NCBI GenBank assembly: GCA_902555435.1
Contig: CACDRL010000006.1
Coordinates: 1 to 37,500 of the forward strand
Length of the DNA: 37,500 bases
Reading direction: 5' to 3'
Source of the DNA: an uncultured Pelagibacteraceae bacterium
GTDB taxonomy: Bacteria; Pseudomonadota; Alphaproteobacteria; Pelagibacterales; Pelagibacteraceae
In this document: positions 1 through 8,211 of the stretch, one piece after another
How positions within the stretch are numbered: position 1 is the stretch's first letter
How the letters are laid out: each line of letters opens with the position of its first letter
Position numbers and translations under genes: made by a program
Notes under the pieces: model-generated
The model's input: the letters and a program-made list of their open reading frames with translations, nothing else
Told to the model about the DNA's origin: nothing
The model's database searches: none

Positions 1-766
1 TCAGATCTGTTTTACTCAAATCATCATTAAAACTCCCTAAAATTCCTTTTCTAAACTTCATTTCTCTAATGTCTTTTTTTTTTGCCTCTAGCATTTCTTC
101 TTTTTGTAATTTATCAAATAAACAATCGCTAATGCATTTTTTTAATAAATTTTCATTTATCTCTAAATCTAAAAACAAAAGTATCTTTCTAGTTTCCTCA
201 AAAGTATCTTCTACTAGAGACTGATAAGTTAAAATTATAGCATTATTTAGTGAATTTAGATTTATAAAATTATAAAAAGAAATTAATTTTTCTATTCCCA
301 AGTATTCATCTTCAATAAATTCATTAATTTCCTTTTTATATATTTTTTCTCTAAATCTAGTTTGATACCAAAAAGAAATAATTACTTCACGGGGATCTCT
401 TAAAAGTATTATTTTTTTTTTATTAATTAAATCTTTGTTTCGAAACTTATTTGGTTTGATTGGGAATGGACTTGGGTCACCACAATCATGAACAAATTTT
501 ATAAACTTGTTATCAAATTTGATCATTTTTCTATTCTTAATATAGTTTTTGATATTAATTCTTTGTGAATAAAGACTTAAAATTTTGTAAAGCCATGTTC
601 TTCCACTTTTTGGATAAGAAACAATATAACTGTCTATTTTTGTTCTTAAAAAAATATCTTTGAAATATTCATTGAAGTAAAGACCAAAAAGTTTAGGATC
701 TTGACTTATTTTGAATACTTTATCTAAAATATTTTTTGTAAAATAATTTAATTGATAAGAGTTCAT
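1..766 (-). CDS. sulfotransferase, 3'-truncated by window edge
   Basis: The reading frame starts with ATG at 766 and runs off the window at base 1 without a stop, so about 255 residues are visible and the C-terminus is missing. Residues 51-58 read YPKSGRTW, the 5'-phosphosulfate loop of PAPS-dependent sulfotransferases. Residues 123-133 read RDPREVIISFW, the 3'-phosphate-binding motif. Near the cut end, an FRKGILGSF stretch matches the conserved C-terminal RKGxxG loop of the Sulfotransfer_1 family. The expected role is transfer of sulfate from PAPS to a glycan hydroxyl. It follows the GT4 gene (ends 906) after a 139-base AT-rich gap. It resembles classical sulfotransferases more closely than the two P-loop proteins at 30600-32494 do. 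The acceptor is unknown. Confidence 0.85.
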   Translation of the reverse strand, partial: MNSYQLNYFTKNILDKVFKISQDPKLFGLYFNEYFKDIFLRTKIDSYIVSYPKSGRTWLYKILSLYSQRINIKNYIKNRKMIKFDNKFIKFVHDCGDPSPFPIKPNKFRNKDLINKKKIILLRDPREVIISFWYQTRFREKIYKKEINEFIEDEYLGIEKLISFYNFINLNSLNNAIILTYQSLVEDTFEETRKILLFLDLEINENLLKKCISDCLFDKLQKEEMLEAKKKDIREMKFRKGILGSFNDDLSKTDL

Positions 767-905
767 TTCAAAAACTAGAATTTAAAAATTTTTATATCGA
801 ACAATTAAAATATTCAAGAAGTAAGAATAAATAATATCAATTAAAATCAAAAAATTTTTAATTTATTTTATAAAAAGTTTTGATATTGAGATATTTAAAT
901 TGTGT

Positions 906-2018
906 TTAACCAAGTGAATTAATTAATTTTTCATATTGATTAAACACTTTCTCAATATGGTTTTTTTTTATTGAATTAACTAAATCTTTATAAATAAATT
1001 TATCATAGGGAAAATTAAGCATTTTTTTTCTCAAATCATCTACATCTTGATTTTTTACTAAATATCCATTTCTCCCATCTATTATAATTTCATTTGGTCC
1101 GCTAGGGCAATCAAATGCAATGACGGGAGTGTTCATTGAAATAGACTCTATTAAGACATTTGGATATCCTTCATAAAGAGAAGGAAGAATTGTAACTCTG
1201 GCATGTAAATAATATGGAATAATATCCTTCTTAAAACCTTCAAAATCTATTCTATCAAATACAGAATGTTCTATAGCTTTTTGTTTTAAATTTTTTTCCT
1301 GACTCCCTTTTCCAACTATTTTTAAACGTAAATTTGGATAATTCTTAGCTATTCCAGCAAAAGCTTCAATTGCATAATGAAATCCTTTAATTTTTTCTAA
1401 ACGTCCTATGCACAATAAATAATTTTCTTTTTTTATTTTTGACAAATCATATTTTTTTGCAAAATCTATTAAATGAGCAGGTATTGGGTTAAAAATTACA
1501 GTCGAATTGTCTTTTAGATGTGGGTAAATTGAGATTAAATCATCTCGCATTCCATTACTTTGATTAATAACATAATTTACCCTGTGATAAAAAAATTTTA
1601 TTAATGGTCTCACAACATATCTGTCCCAAAGACTTAATTGATAATATTGCTTCATTTTAGCTGAAAAAGTACTGATATTTCTTGAAATAATTTTTATCTT
1701 AAAATTTAAAAAATATTTTAAAATTACAAGAACAACACTTAATTCATAATTAAAGACTAAAACTTTTTTTACTTTGTTTTTAATAATGTATTTAATTAAA
1801 GACAAACCAGAGTATCGAGCACGATTTACATTTAATACTATTAAATTTACTTTATCAGATAAACGATTTAGGTAAGCTTCATTTTTTAAATTCAATACTA
1901 CTAAATCAACTGACCAACCTCTCTCTACAAAAGTATTGGCTATTCCAACACAAACTCCTTCAGCGCCTCCACCACTCAATGTACTAATTAAAAAAGTAAT
2001 TTTATTTTTTGAATTCAT
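906..2018 (-). CDS. GT4-family glycosyltransferase
   Basis: This 370-residue protein has the two-domain GT-B layout of retaining glycosyltransferases. The N-terminus carries the glycine-rich SGGGAEGV loop (about residues 14-21) that begins GT4 proteins. The C-terminal half has CIGRLEKIKGF, and then EGYPNVLIE, the E(x7)E donor-binding motif of GT4. Length is normal for the family. It should add one sugar from a nucleotide donor to the growing glycan on the cytoplasmic side of the membrane. It starts 8 bases after asnB ends, so the two are probably co-transcribed. Donor and acceptor cannot be read from the sequence. Confidence 0.88.
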   Translation of the reverse strand: MNSKNKITFLISTLSGGGAEGVCVGIANTFVERGWSVDLVVLNLKNEAYLNRLSDKVNLIVLNVNRARYSGLSLIKYIIKNKVKKVLVFNYELSVVLVILKYFLNFKIKIISRNISTFSAKMKQYYQLSLWDRYVVRPLIKFFYHRVNYVINQSNGMRDDLISIYPHLKDNSTVIFNPIPAHLIDFAKKYDLSKIKKENYLLCIGRLEKIKGFHYAIEAFAGIAKNYPNLRLKIVGKGSQEKNLKQKAIEHSVFDRIDFEGFKKDIIPYYLHARVTILPSLYEGYPNVLIESISMNTPVIAFDCPSGPNEIIIDGRNGYLVKNQDVDDLRKKMLNFPYDKFIYKDLVNSIKKNHIEKVFNQYEKLINSLG

Positions 2019-2026
2019 GATTTTTA

Positions 2027-3982
2027 TTAATTATTTGTCTCTATCCAGGCTTGAAACATTAAAACATTCCATAAGCTGTACTGCCAATTCTTTTTATTCG
2101 AAATATGTTCATTCCATTTATTTCTTATTAATAGTGGATTAAAATAACCTTGTTGTAATAATTTTTTTTCATTTAATAAATTTTCAGCCCAGTCTTTAAG
2201 TGGCCCTCGTAACCAAATATCGAGAGGTATTCCAAATCCTTTTTTTGGTCTTTCAGTTAAATTTTTTGGAACATAATTATTTAATATCTGTCGTAAAATC
2301 CTCTTTCCTTTACCTTGTCTAAATTTATATAAATGAGGTATTTTCCATGCATATTCAATTAATTCATGGTCAAGAAAAGGGACTCTTGTTTCAAGTGATG
2401 AAGCCATTGAAGACCTATCAACTTTAACAAGAATATCATTTGGTAAATAAGATAATAAATCTAATACCATCATTTTTTCATGATCATTAAATTTATGAAG
2501 TTCAGGTCTAAACTCTGTAAAAAATGTGCCTAATTCTTTTCCTTTTATCAAAATATCATTTGGATTTTGTAGTTGTGAAATAAGTATGTAATAAACATCT
2601 AATAATGATTTGGCTTCTAAAGCACTTGCACCTTTGTGCATTTTATGACCAAAATTCAAATTTTTATTTAAGCCTGGTAAAAATTTAATTAGCTGATTCC
2701 ATCTGTTTGGAGATATAGATTGTATAATGAATGCTAAACTTTTACGTAGTCTTATTGGCAGTGAACTAAATTTTTTTGACCAATTTTCAGTTGATATATA
2801 TCTATTGTATCCACAAAATAATTCATCTCCTCCATCGCCAGAAAGAGCAACTTTAACATTTTTCTTTGTAAGTTGAGAAAGTAGAAATGATGGAATTTGA
2901 GAACTATCAGAAAATGGCTCATCATAGATACTAGGTAATTTAGGTATTACATCCAAAGCTTCTTTTGATGAAATATAAAGTTCTGTATGTTCGGTATGTA
3001 AATGTTTTGCAATTTTTTTAGCGTGCTTTGCTTCATCATAATCATATTCATTAAAACCTATTGTAAAGGTTTTAATTGGATTATTAGATTGTGACTGCAT
3101 TAATGCTACTACAATTGATGAATCTATTCCTCCAGAAAGAAATGCTCCAAGAGGGACATCGGATATCATTTGTTTTTTTATAGATAATTTTAAAAGATTC
3201 TCTAAATTATTTTGTATATTGTTTTCACTTAAGGTTAGTTGATTTATTTTTCCATAAAACGCAGTTTTTGTTAAAGACCAGTAAATTTTAGGACTTGTAA
3301 GAAGATTTTTTTTCAAATCATTTTCAGTCAATTCCAAATAGTGCCCAGGAAGCAATTTAAAAATATTTTTATAAATTGAATAAGGATCAGGAATGTAATT
3401 ATGACGTAATTGAAGAGCAATTGCATTATGATTAATATCTTTAGAAAATTCAGGATGCGCTTTTAAAGCTTTAAGCTCAGATCCAAAAAGAAATACTTTA
3501 TTAATTCCTGATCCTTGCCAACCATAATATAAAGGTTTTTCGCCTATTCTATCTCTTGCCAATGTCAAACAACGATTTTTTTTATCCCATAAAGCAAAAG
3601 CAAACATTCCAACTGTTTTTTTCAATGTCTCTTCAACTCCCCAAAGTTCTAGCGCCTCCAATAAGGTTTCGGTATCCGTACTACTTTTCCATTTTAAATT
3701 TAAATTTTTTTTTTTAATTTCATTTCTAATATCTAAGTGGTTATAAATCTCACCATTGTATGTAATAATAAATCTTTCAGAATTTGATAACATCGGTTGA
3801 TTACCTGCTGATGATAAATCTAATATAGAAAGTCTTTGATGACCAAAAACAATACCTGAATTTTTGTCTTGCCACGAACCACTATTATCTGGACCACGAT
3901 GAGAAATCGCTGAGTTCATTTTTAATATAGCATTATTAAAAGTCGATGAAGTTTTTGAATAAAACCCAGTTATTCCACACAT
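2027..3982 (-). CDS. asnB: asparagine synthase (glutamine-hydrolysing), AsnB type
   Basis: This 651-residue protein begins MCGITGFY, which places the catalytic Cys2 nucleophile of a class II glutamine amidotransferase right after the processed start. The N-terminal glutaminase domain covers about residues 1-200. The synthetase domain has the ATP-pyrophosphatase signature SGGIDSS at residues 283-289. Length suits the AsnB/AsnO type. AsnB homologues are frequent in O-antigen and capsule loci, where some amidate sugar carboxyls rather than aspartate. Here it heads a gene pair with a GT4 gene, which favours a glycan role, but asparagine synthesis cannot be excluded. The 206 bases upstream (3983-4188) hold no gene and should contain its promoter, though I could not pick a convincing one. 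Confidence 0.92.
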   Translation of the reverse strand: MCGITGFYSKTSSTFNNAILKMNSAISHRGPDNSGSWQDKNSGIVFGHQRLSILDLSSAGNQPMLSNSERFIITYNGEIYNHLDIRNEIKKKNLNLKWKSSTDTETLLEALELWGVEETLKKTVGMFAFALWDKKNRCLTLARDRIGEKPLYYGWQGSGINKVFLFGSELKALKAHPEFSKDINHNAIALQLRHNYIPDPYSIYKNIFKLLPGHYLELTENDLKKNLLTSPKIYWSLTKTAFYGKINQLTLSENNIQNNLENLLKLSIKKQMISDVPLGAFLSGGIDSSIVVALMQSQSNNPIKTFTIGFNEYDYDEAKHAKKIAKHLHTEHTELYISSKEALDVIPKLPSIYDEPFSDSSQIPSFLLSQLTKKNVKVALSGDGGDELFCGYNRYISTENWSKKFSSLPIRLRKSLAFIIQSISPNRWNQLIKFLPGLNKNLNFGHKMHKGASALEAKSLLDVYYILISQLQNPNDILIKGKELGTFFTEFRPELHKFNDHEKMMVLDLLSYLPNDILVKVDRSSMASSLETRVPFLDHELIEYAWKIPHLYKFRQGKGKRILRQILNNYVPKNLTERPKKGFGIPLDIWLRGPLKDWAENLLNEKKLLQQGYFNPLLIRNKWNEHISNKKNWQYSLWNVLMFQAWIETNN

Positions 3983-4188
3983 ATTTTTTAAAAATAAATA
4001 CTTTTATTTATATAATTTTATAATTTGAATTAGATAATATATCTCTAACTTATATTTCTTTAATTAGAAAGCATTAGCTCTTAAATTTTGTAACTAGAAT
4101 ATGTGTCTTACTAAAGCTTAAATTGACTATTTTTTTTTAAAAAAACCATGTTAATTAATAAATATTTTGTAATTATTTGATTTTCTAA

Positions 4189-5088
4189 TTACTTAAACAT
4201 ATTGATGATAATTTTAATCAATGATCGAATCTTGAAATTAATATCACCATTTTTAAGTGTGAAAATAAAATCTTTTTTTGCATGGACGAAATCATTTTTT
4301 GAAGTATTAAAATTACCCGACATGTATCTCAACTTTACTTCTAAGTTTAATCTTTCTTCATCATTAAAGAATTCCATAAAACTAGCAACAGCTTCTCTGT
4401 GAGGTATGGATAAATTTCTCTTTTGAGCACTGGCTTTGTGTATTAAATAAAAACCTAGTGTTTTATTTATATATTTAAATTTATCAGTTATTTCTGCAAT
4501 TCGTAACCAAGTATTATAATCCTCTGAAGCAACTAAATTTTTGTTTTCACTTATACCACCAATTTTTATAAGCATTTTTTTACGAACAATTACTGAAGAA
4601 TTACCTATGGCATTTCCCTTTGAAATGCCACCTATAAGCAAATCCTTTAATATAGGTTTTTTTAATTCACGACCTTTATAATTTTTTCTTTTCAAAAAAG
4701 ATTTAGATTCATTGTGTATAATTTCTAAATTATGATAAATAAAATCAATTTGTTCATTAATATTATCTAAACAAATCTCGAGTTTATCAGGAGTCCACCA
4801 ATCATCAGAATCTAGAAAAGCAATCCATTCCCCTTTTGCTACCTTTATTCCAAGATTTCTTGATTTAGCAATAATTCCATGATTATCTATTTTGTAATAA
4901 TTTATTCTATTATCGTTAAATTTTCTTAATATCTCATTTGTTTGATCTGTTGATTTATTATCAATTATAATCGCCTCCCAATTTTGATAGGTTTGACTAA
5001 TTATAGATTTTAATGCTTTACCAATAAATTCGGCGTGATTATATGTTGGTATAATAATTGATACTAATGGTATTAACTTATTACTCAA
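4189..5088 (-). CDS. GT2-family glycosyltransferase
   Basis: The 299-residue protein has the GT-A fold signature of family 2: VSIIIPTYNHAE at residues 9-20, then a DSDD metal-binding motif at 93-96 followed by WW. The start is a TTG codon at 5088. No in-frame ATG lies nearby and a clear GGAGA ribosome-binding sequence sits 7 bases upstream. It should be an inverting cytoplasmic transferase building the glycan repeat unit. It is the last gene of the minus-strand string that begins at 16257 and is separated from the preceding SDR gene by 49 bases. Specificity is unknown. Confidence 0.87.
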   Translation of the reverse strand: MSNKLIPLVSIIIPTYNHAEFIGKALKSIISQTYQNWEAIIIDNKSTDQTNEILRKFNDNRINYYKIDNHGIIAKSRNLGIKVAKGEWIAFLDSDDWWTPDKLEICLDNINEQIDFIYHNLEIIHNESKSFLKRKNYKGRELKKPILKDLLIGGISKGNAIGNSSVIVRKKMLIKIGGISENKNLVASEDYNTWLRIAEITDKFKYINKTLGFYLIHKASAQKRNLSIPHREAVASFMEFFNDEERLNLEVKLRYMSGNFNTSKNDFVHAKKDFIFTLKNGDINFKIRSLIKIIINMFK

Positions 5089-5095
5089 TATTTTG

Positions 5096-5101
5096 TCTCC
5101 C
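5096..5101 (-). promoter_or_regulatory. ribosome-binding site for the TTG-started GT2 gene
   Basis: On the minus strand this reads GGGAGA and lies 7 bases before the TTG at 5088. It is one of the few clear Shine-Dalgarno sequences in this AT-rich window and supports the TTG as the start codon. Confidence 0.6.
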
Positions 5102-5137
5102 GATAGTTTTTTAACTTTAAAAATATAATTTTTTTGT

Positions 5138-6022
5138 TCAAATATTTTTTTTCATTATTTTCAAAATTTGATCTATTTCATTAATAATTATTTTTTTAAT
5201 AGGATTAAATCTAAAATTTTTATTTGTAAAAATTAAAAAATTTTTATTTTGACTAAAATTTTTTATAATTATATCGACTCTTAAATTAAGCACCAATTTA
5301 GATCTTTTTTGAATCAACTCAGCTAAATCTTTAAGATTATAATTTTTATAAAATATATTTATTATTGAACTATTAAAAAATTTTTTTTTAATAATTAAGT
5401 TTATTACTTTAATAAATATTTGTGATGGAACAAATGTTCTTTGGATAGAACCTTGATTAATTAAAATTTTTTTTTTTTTTAATGCCATTCCACATAGGCT
5501 GTGAACTAAATTACTTTCAATATCTCGTTTTTTATATTTTTTAAATCCAAAAACATTGCCAAGTCTAAGTATAGTAAACATTTTTTTATTTTTTAAAAAC
5601 TTTGATAAAATTATTTTTTCAGATTCAAAATGCGATTTTGAATAATTGTTTTTATGATTAATTTTAGAATTCTTATGCAGATTATTGTATCCATAATTCT
5701 TGTAAACTTGCATCGATGATACGTATATTAATTTTATATTATTTGCTAAGCATAAATCACAAATATTTGAGGTTATTTGTTTTTTTTTATTTATTAAGCT
5801 TTTATCTTGTTTTAATTGATCTTGATTTGGTCCAGAAAGATGAATAATAAAATCAAAATTTTTGAAAATATTATAATTTTTTTTTAATAAAAAAAAATTT
5901 ATATGTTTTTTAGAATTTTTTTTTCTAGAAAAAAAAACATATTTATTATTTTTTATATTATTTTGATGTTTTATTAGTGATGCTAAATATCCTGTGCCAC
6001 CAAAGACAGCAATTCTTGGCAT
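5138..6022 (-). CDS. NAD-dependent epimerase/dehydratase (SDR), probable 4-ketoreductase
   Basis: This 294-residue extended SDR starts with a Rossmann loop (GGTGYLAS, residues 8-15). Serines sit at 102-103 in VSSMQVY and the catalytic tyrosine at 127. The lysine of the usual YxxxK motif is replaced by His131 (YSKSH), a variant I associate with some WcaG-like SDRs. It shares one base with rfbF upstream, at the end of a CDP-sugar cassette, so the likely role is reduction of the 4-keto group in the last step to the final CDP-deoxyhexose. It is extremely lysine/asparagine-rich, and codons 181-186 contain a run of 14 adenines. The frame is intact. Function as a reductase is inferred from context. 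Confidence 0.78.
   Translation of the reverse strand: MPRIAVFGGTGYLASLIKHQNNIKNNKYVFFSRKKNSKKHINFFLLKKNYNIFKNFDFIIHLSGPNQDQLKQDKSLINKKKQITSNICDLCLANNIKLIYVSSMQVYKNYGYNNLHKNSKINHKNNYSKSHFESEKIILSKFLKNKKMFTILRLGNVFGFKKYKKRDIESNLVHSLCGMALKKKKILINQGSIQRTFVPSQIFIKVINLIIKKKFFNSSIINIFYKNYNLKDLAELIQKRSKLVLNLRVDIIIKNFSQNKNFLIFTNKNFRFNPIKKIIINEIDQILKIMKKNI
5467..5480. repeat. 14-base poly-T (poly-A in the coding strand)
   Basis: Fourteen consecutive T lie inside the SDR gene and encode four lysines plus flanking codon ends (residues 181-186). The frame is open across it. A tract this long is prone to slippage in replication or transcription. Confidence 0.9.
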
Positions 6023-6717
6023 TATTTAATCCATGGAGATTTTTTAGTTTTGATCAAGTTATCAAGCACTTTTTTATCTCTTAATGTATCCATAGCAAAC
6101 CAAAAACCTGTATGTTTATAAGCAGCTAAACTTTTTTTTTTTACAGCTTTTTTTAAAGGAGATCTTTCAAGCATAACATTTTTGTTTCCAATTAATTCTA
6201 AAAACTCTGGTTCAACAACAAAAAAACCTCCATTGATCCAACCTCTTTGCAATTGAGGTTTTTCTTCAAAATTTGTAACAGAGTTTCCCTCAATAGATAA
6301 TTCACCAAATCTAGCTGGGGGATGAACTGCAGTTAGAGTTATTTTTTTTTTATTTTTTAAATGAAAATTTAATAACTTTTTTAAATTAACATTTGATAAA
6401 CCATCCCCGTAAGTTAACATAAATCTTTGTTTTAGCAGACTAGCTAATTTTTTTAATCTTGAACCTGTTAAGGTTTCAACACCAGTGTTAATAACTTTTA
6501 TATTTGCATAATGATTTTTTTTTTTGAAATGATTTTCAATAATATTATGTTTGTAACCACTGGCTACAATGAAATCGTTAAATCCAAATTTAATGTAATA
6601 ATTTATAATGTGTTCTAAAATTGGTTTTGATCCAACCTTAATCATTGGTTTAGGTAAAATGTTTGTATATTCAGATATCCTTGTGCCTTTACCTCCTGCT
6701 AATATAACTACTTTCAT
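6022..6717 (-). CDS. rfbF: glucose-1-phosphate cytidylyltransferase
   Basis: The enzyme makes CDP-glucose from CTP and glucose-1-phosphate, the first step of CDP-deoxysugar synthesis. The N-terminus has the nucleotidyltransferase signature VILAGGKGTR (residues 4-13) and LPKPMIKVGSKPI (21-33), typical of RfbF. At 231 residues it is somewhat shorter than usual family members (about 255), apparently trimmed rather than broken. Its 3' end overlaps the SDR by one base and its start overlaps the cupin gene by four bases (ATGA type), which indicates translational coupling. The neighbouring rfbG at 7147 makes the assignment to CDP-sugar metabolism firm. Confidence 0.92.
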   Translation of the reverse strand: MKVVILAGGKGTRISEYTNILPKPMIKVGSKPILEHIINYYIKFGFNDFIVASGYKHNIIENHFKKKNHYANIKVINTGVETLTGSRLKKLASLLKQRFMLTYGDGLSNVNLKKLLNFHLKNKKKITLTAVHPPARFGELSIEGNSVTNFEEKPQLQRGWINGGFFVVEPEFLELIGNKNVMLERSPLKKAVKKKSLAAYKHTGFWFAMDTLRDKKVLDNLIKTKKSPWIK

Positions 6718-7163
6718 ATAAATTTAATATCCCAATTGTATTTAAAGTACGGATCATCAAACGGTTTTCTAAGCATTTCATCTGGATCATGAGGAATATC
6801 TGAGCAATTAGCAACTATTGAAAATTTATTTTCTATTGATTTGAAACCATTCCAAATTCCTGGCGGTACAGTCACTAAACAATAATTTTCTGTTGTTAAA
6901 AAAATTTCTTGCAAAACACCTTTGGTTTTACTCTCATTTCGATCATCAAATAATACAAGTTTAATTTTACCGACAACACAAGCATAATTAACAGTCATTT
7001 TTTTATGAAGATGCCAAGCTTTTACAGTACTCGGATTAGCGTATGAAAAATATACTTCTCCAAATTTCGTAAAATTCTCATCATCATTTCTCATCATATG
7101 CATTATTTTTCCACGTTCATCTATAATTTGTTTTTTTGGAATAATTTTAATGCCTTCGATCAT
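6714..7163 (-). CDS. RmlC-like cupin, sugar 3,5-epimerase family
   Basis: This 149-residue single-domain cupin belongs to the dTDP-4-dehydrorhamnose 3,5-epimerase superfamily. Visible are the N-terminal DERGKIMH strand, a WHLHKK sequence where RmlC has its active-site histidine, VPPGIWNGFKS in the cupin core, and a C-terminal WDIKF tail. It is shorter than RmlC itself (about 180). In this position it should epimerise C3 and/or C5 of the CDP-4-keto-6-deoxyhexose made by rfbG. It overlaps rfbG by 17 bases and rfbF by 4. The cupin at 34203 shares the tail and the WHxHKK motif. The exact carbon epimerised cannot be told. Confidence 0.8.
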   Translation of the reverse strand: MIEGIKIIPKKQIIDERGKIMHMMRNDDENFTKFGEVYFSYANPSTVKAWHLHKKMTVNYACVVGKIKLVLFDDRNESKTKGVLQEIFLTTENYCLVTVPPGIWNGFKSIENKFSIVANCSDIPHDPDEMLRKPFDDPYFKYNWDIKFI

Positions 7164-8211
7164 AAAAAAATCTCTCTATTTGATGCTTGCTTAATTTTTC
7201 AATATTTTTTTTATCATTAATAAAACATAAATACCACTCAGCTATAATATTTAAACTTTGATCTAAGGAAAGTTTTATTTTCCACTTTAAATTATTTTTT
7301 GATTTATGCGATTTAAGACTTAATAATCCTGTTTCTTTTATTTTCTTGTCATTTTTAATAAATATTTTTTTATTTACATTTAATTTTCTTATTAGACCTG
7401 TAATTACTTCTTTAACAGTTATATGACTTATATTAGGTCCAAAATTCCAAGATCCATTATATTTATTATTTCCATAACTTTTTTTGCTCAAAAGAAGATA
7501 ACCGTTAAGTAAATCAAAAACATTTTGCCAAGGTCTAGTTGCTTTAGGACTTCTGATAATAAATTTTTTTTTAAATATAATAGATTTAATCAAATCAGGA
7601 ATAATTCTATCTTTAGACCAATCTCCACCGCCTATAACATTTCCAGCTCTAACAGAAACTAATCCAATTTTTTTTTTATTTTTAAAGAAAGAATTTTGAT
7701 ATGAAAAAAAAACATTTTCGGCTGCTGCTTTTGAGGCGCTATATGGGTCCTCTCCACCCAACTCATCTTCTTCAGAATAACCTACTATCTTCTCATAATT
7801 TTTATAACACTTGTCTGATGTAATAATTACGGCTGACTTTATAGTATTAATCTCTCTTAATATTTCCAACACATTTAAGGTTCCAATTATATTCGTTGAA
7901 AAAGTATAACTAGGATTATTATAAGACTCTTTTACTAAAGCTTGGGCAGCTAGATGAAAAATTATATCAGGTTTAAAATTTTTAATTTTACTCCTCAAAT
8001 TTTTTTTATCTGTTACATCTCCATAATAATTTTTTATTTTTTTATCTAAATTTAATAAATAAAAATTATCAAATTTATTTTTTGGTTTATGACTATATCC
8101 TGCTAATTTTGCACCACTCAAGTAAAGAATATAAGTCAACCAAGAACCTTTGAAACCAGTGTGACCAGTTATAAAAATTTTTTTTCTATTAAAAAATTTT
8201 AAATTCAACAT
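7147..8211 (-). CDS. rfbG: CDP-glucose 4,6-dehydratase
   Basis: This 354-residue extended SDR converts CDP-glucose to CDP-4-keto-6-deoxyglucose. The cofactor loop is GHTGFKG at residues 16-22, followed by SWL, the form characteristic of RfbG. TSDKCY (131-136) and DPYSASKAAAE (Tyr157, Lys161) are the catalytic motifs of the family. Length is normal. It overlaps the downstream cupin by 17 bases and directly abuts the upstream C-methyltransferase gene (8212). Together with rfbF this fixes the pathway as CDP-linked. Confidence 0.94.
   Translation of the reverse strand: MLNLKFFNRKKIFITGHTGFKGSWLTYILYLSGAKLAGYSHKPKNKFDNFYLLNLDKKIKNYYGDVTDKKNLRSKIKNFKPDIIFHLAAQALVKESYNNPSYTFSTNIIGTLNVLEILREINTIKSAVIITSDKCYKNYEKIVGYSEEDELGGEDPYSASKAAAENVFFSYQNSFFKNKKKIGLVSVRAGNVIGGGDWSKDRIIPDLIKSIIFKKKFIIRSPKATRPWQNVFDLLNGYLLLSKKSYGNNKYNGSWNFGPNISHITVKEVITGLIRKLNVNKKIFIKNDKKIKETGLLSLKSHKSKNNLKWKIKLSLDQSLNIIAEWYLCFINDKKNIEKLSKHQIERFFYDRRH

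Noticed and set aside
4121..4150. Poly-T/poly-A inverted stretch resembling a terminator
   Set aside because: The stem would be only A-T pairs with no GC core, so a stable terminator hairpin is not supported.
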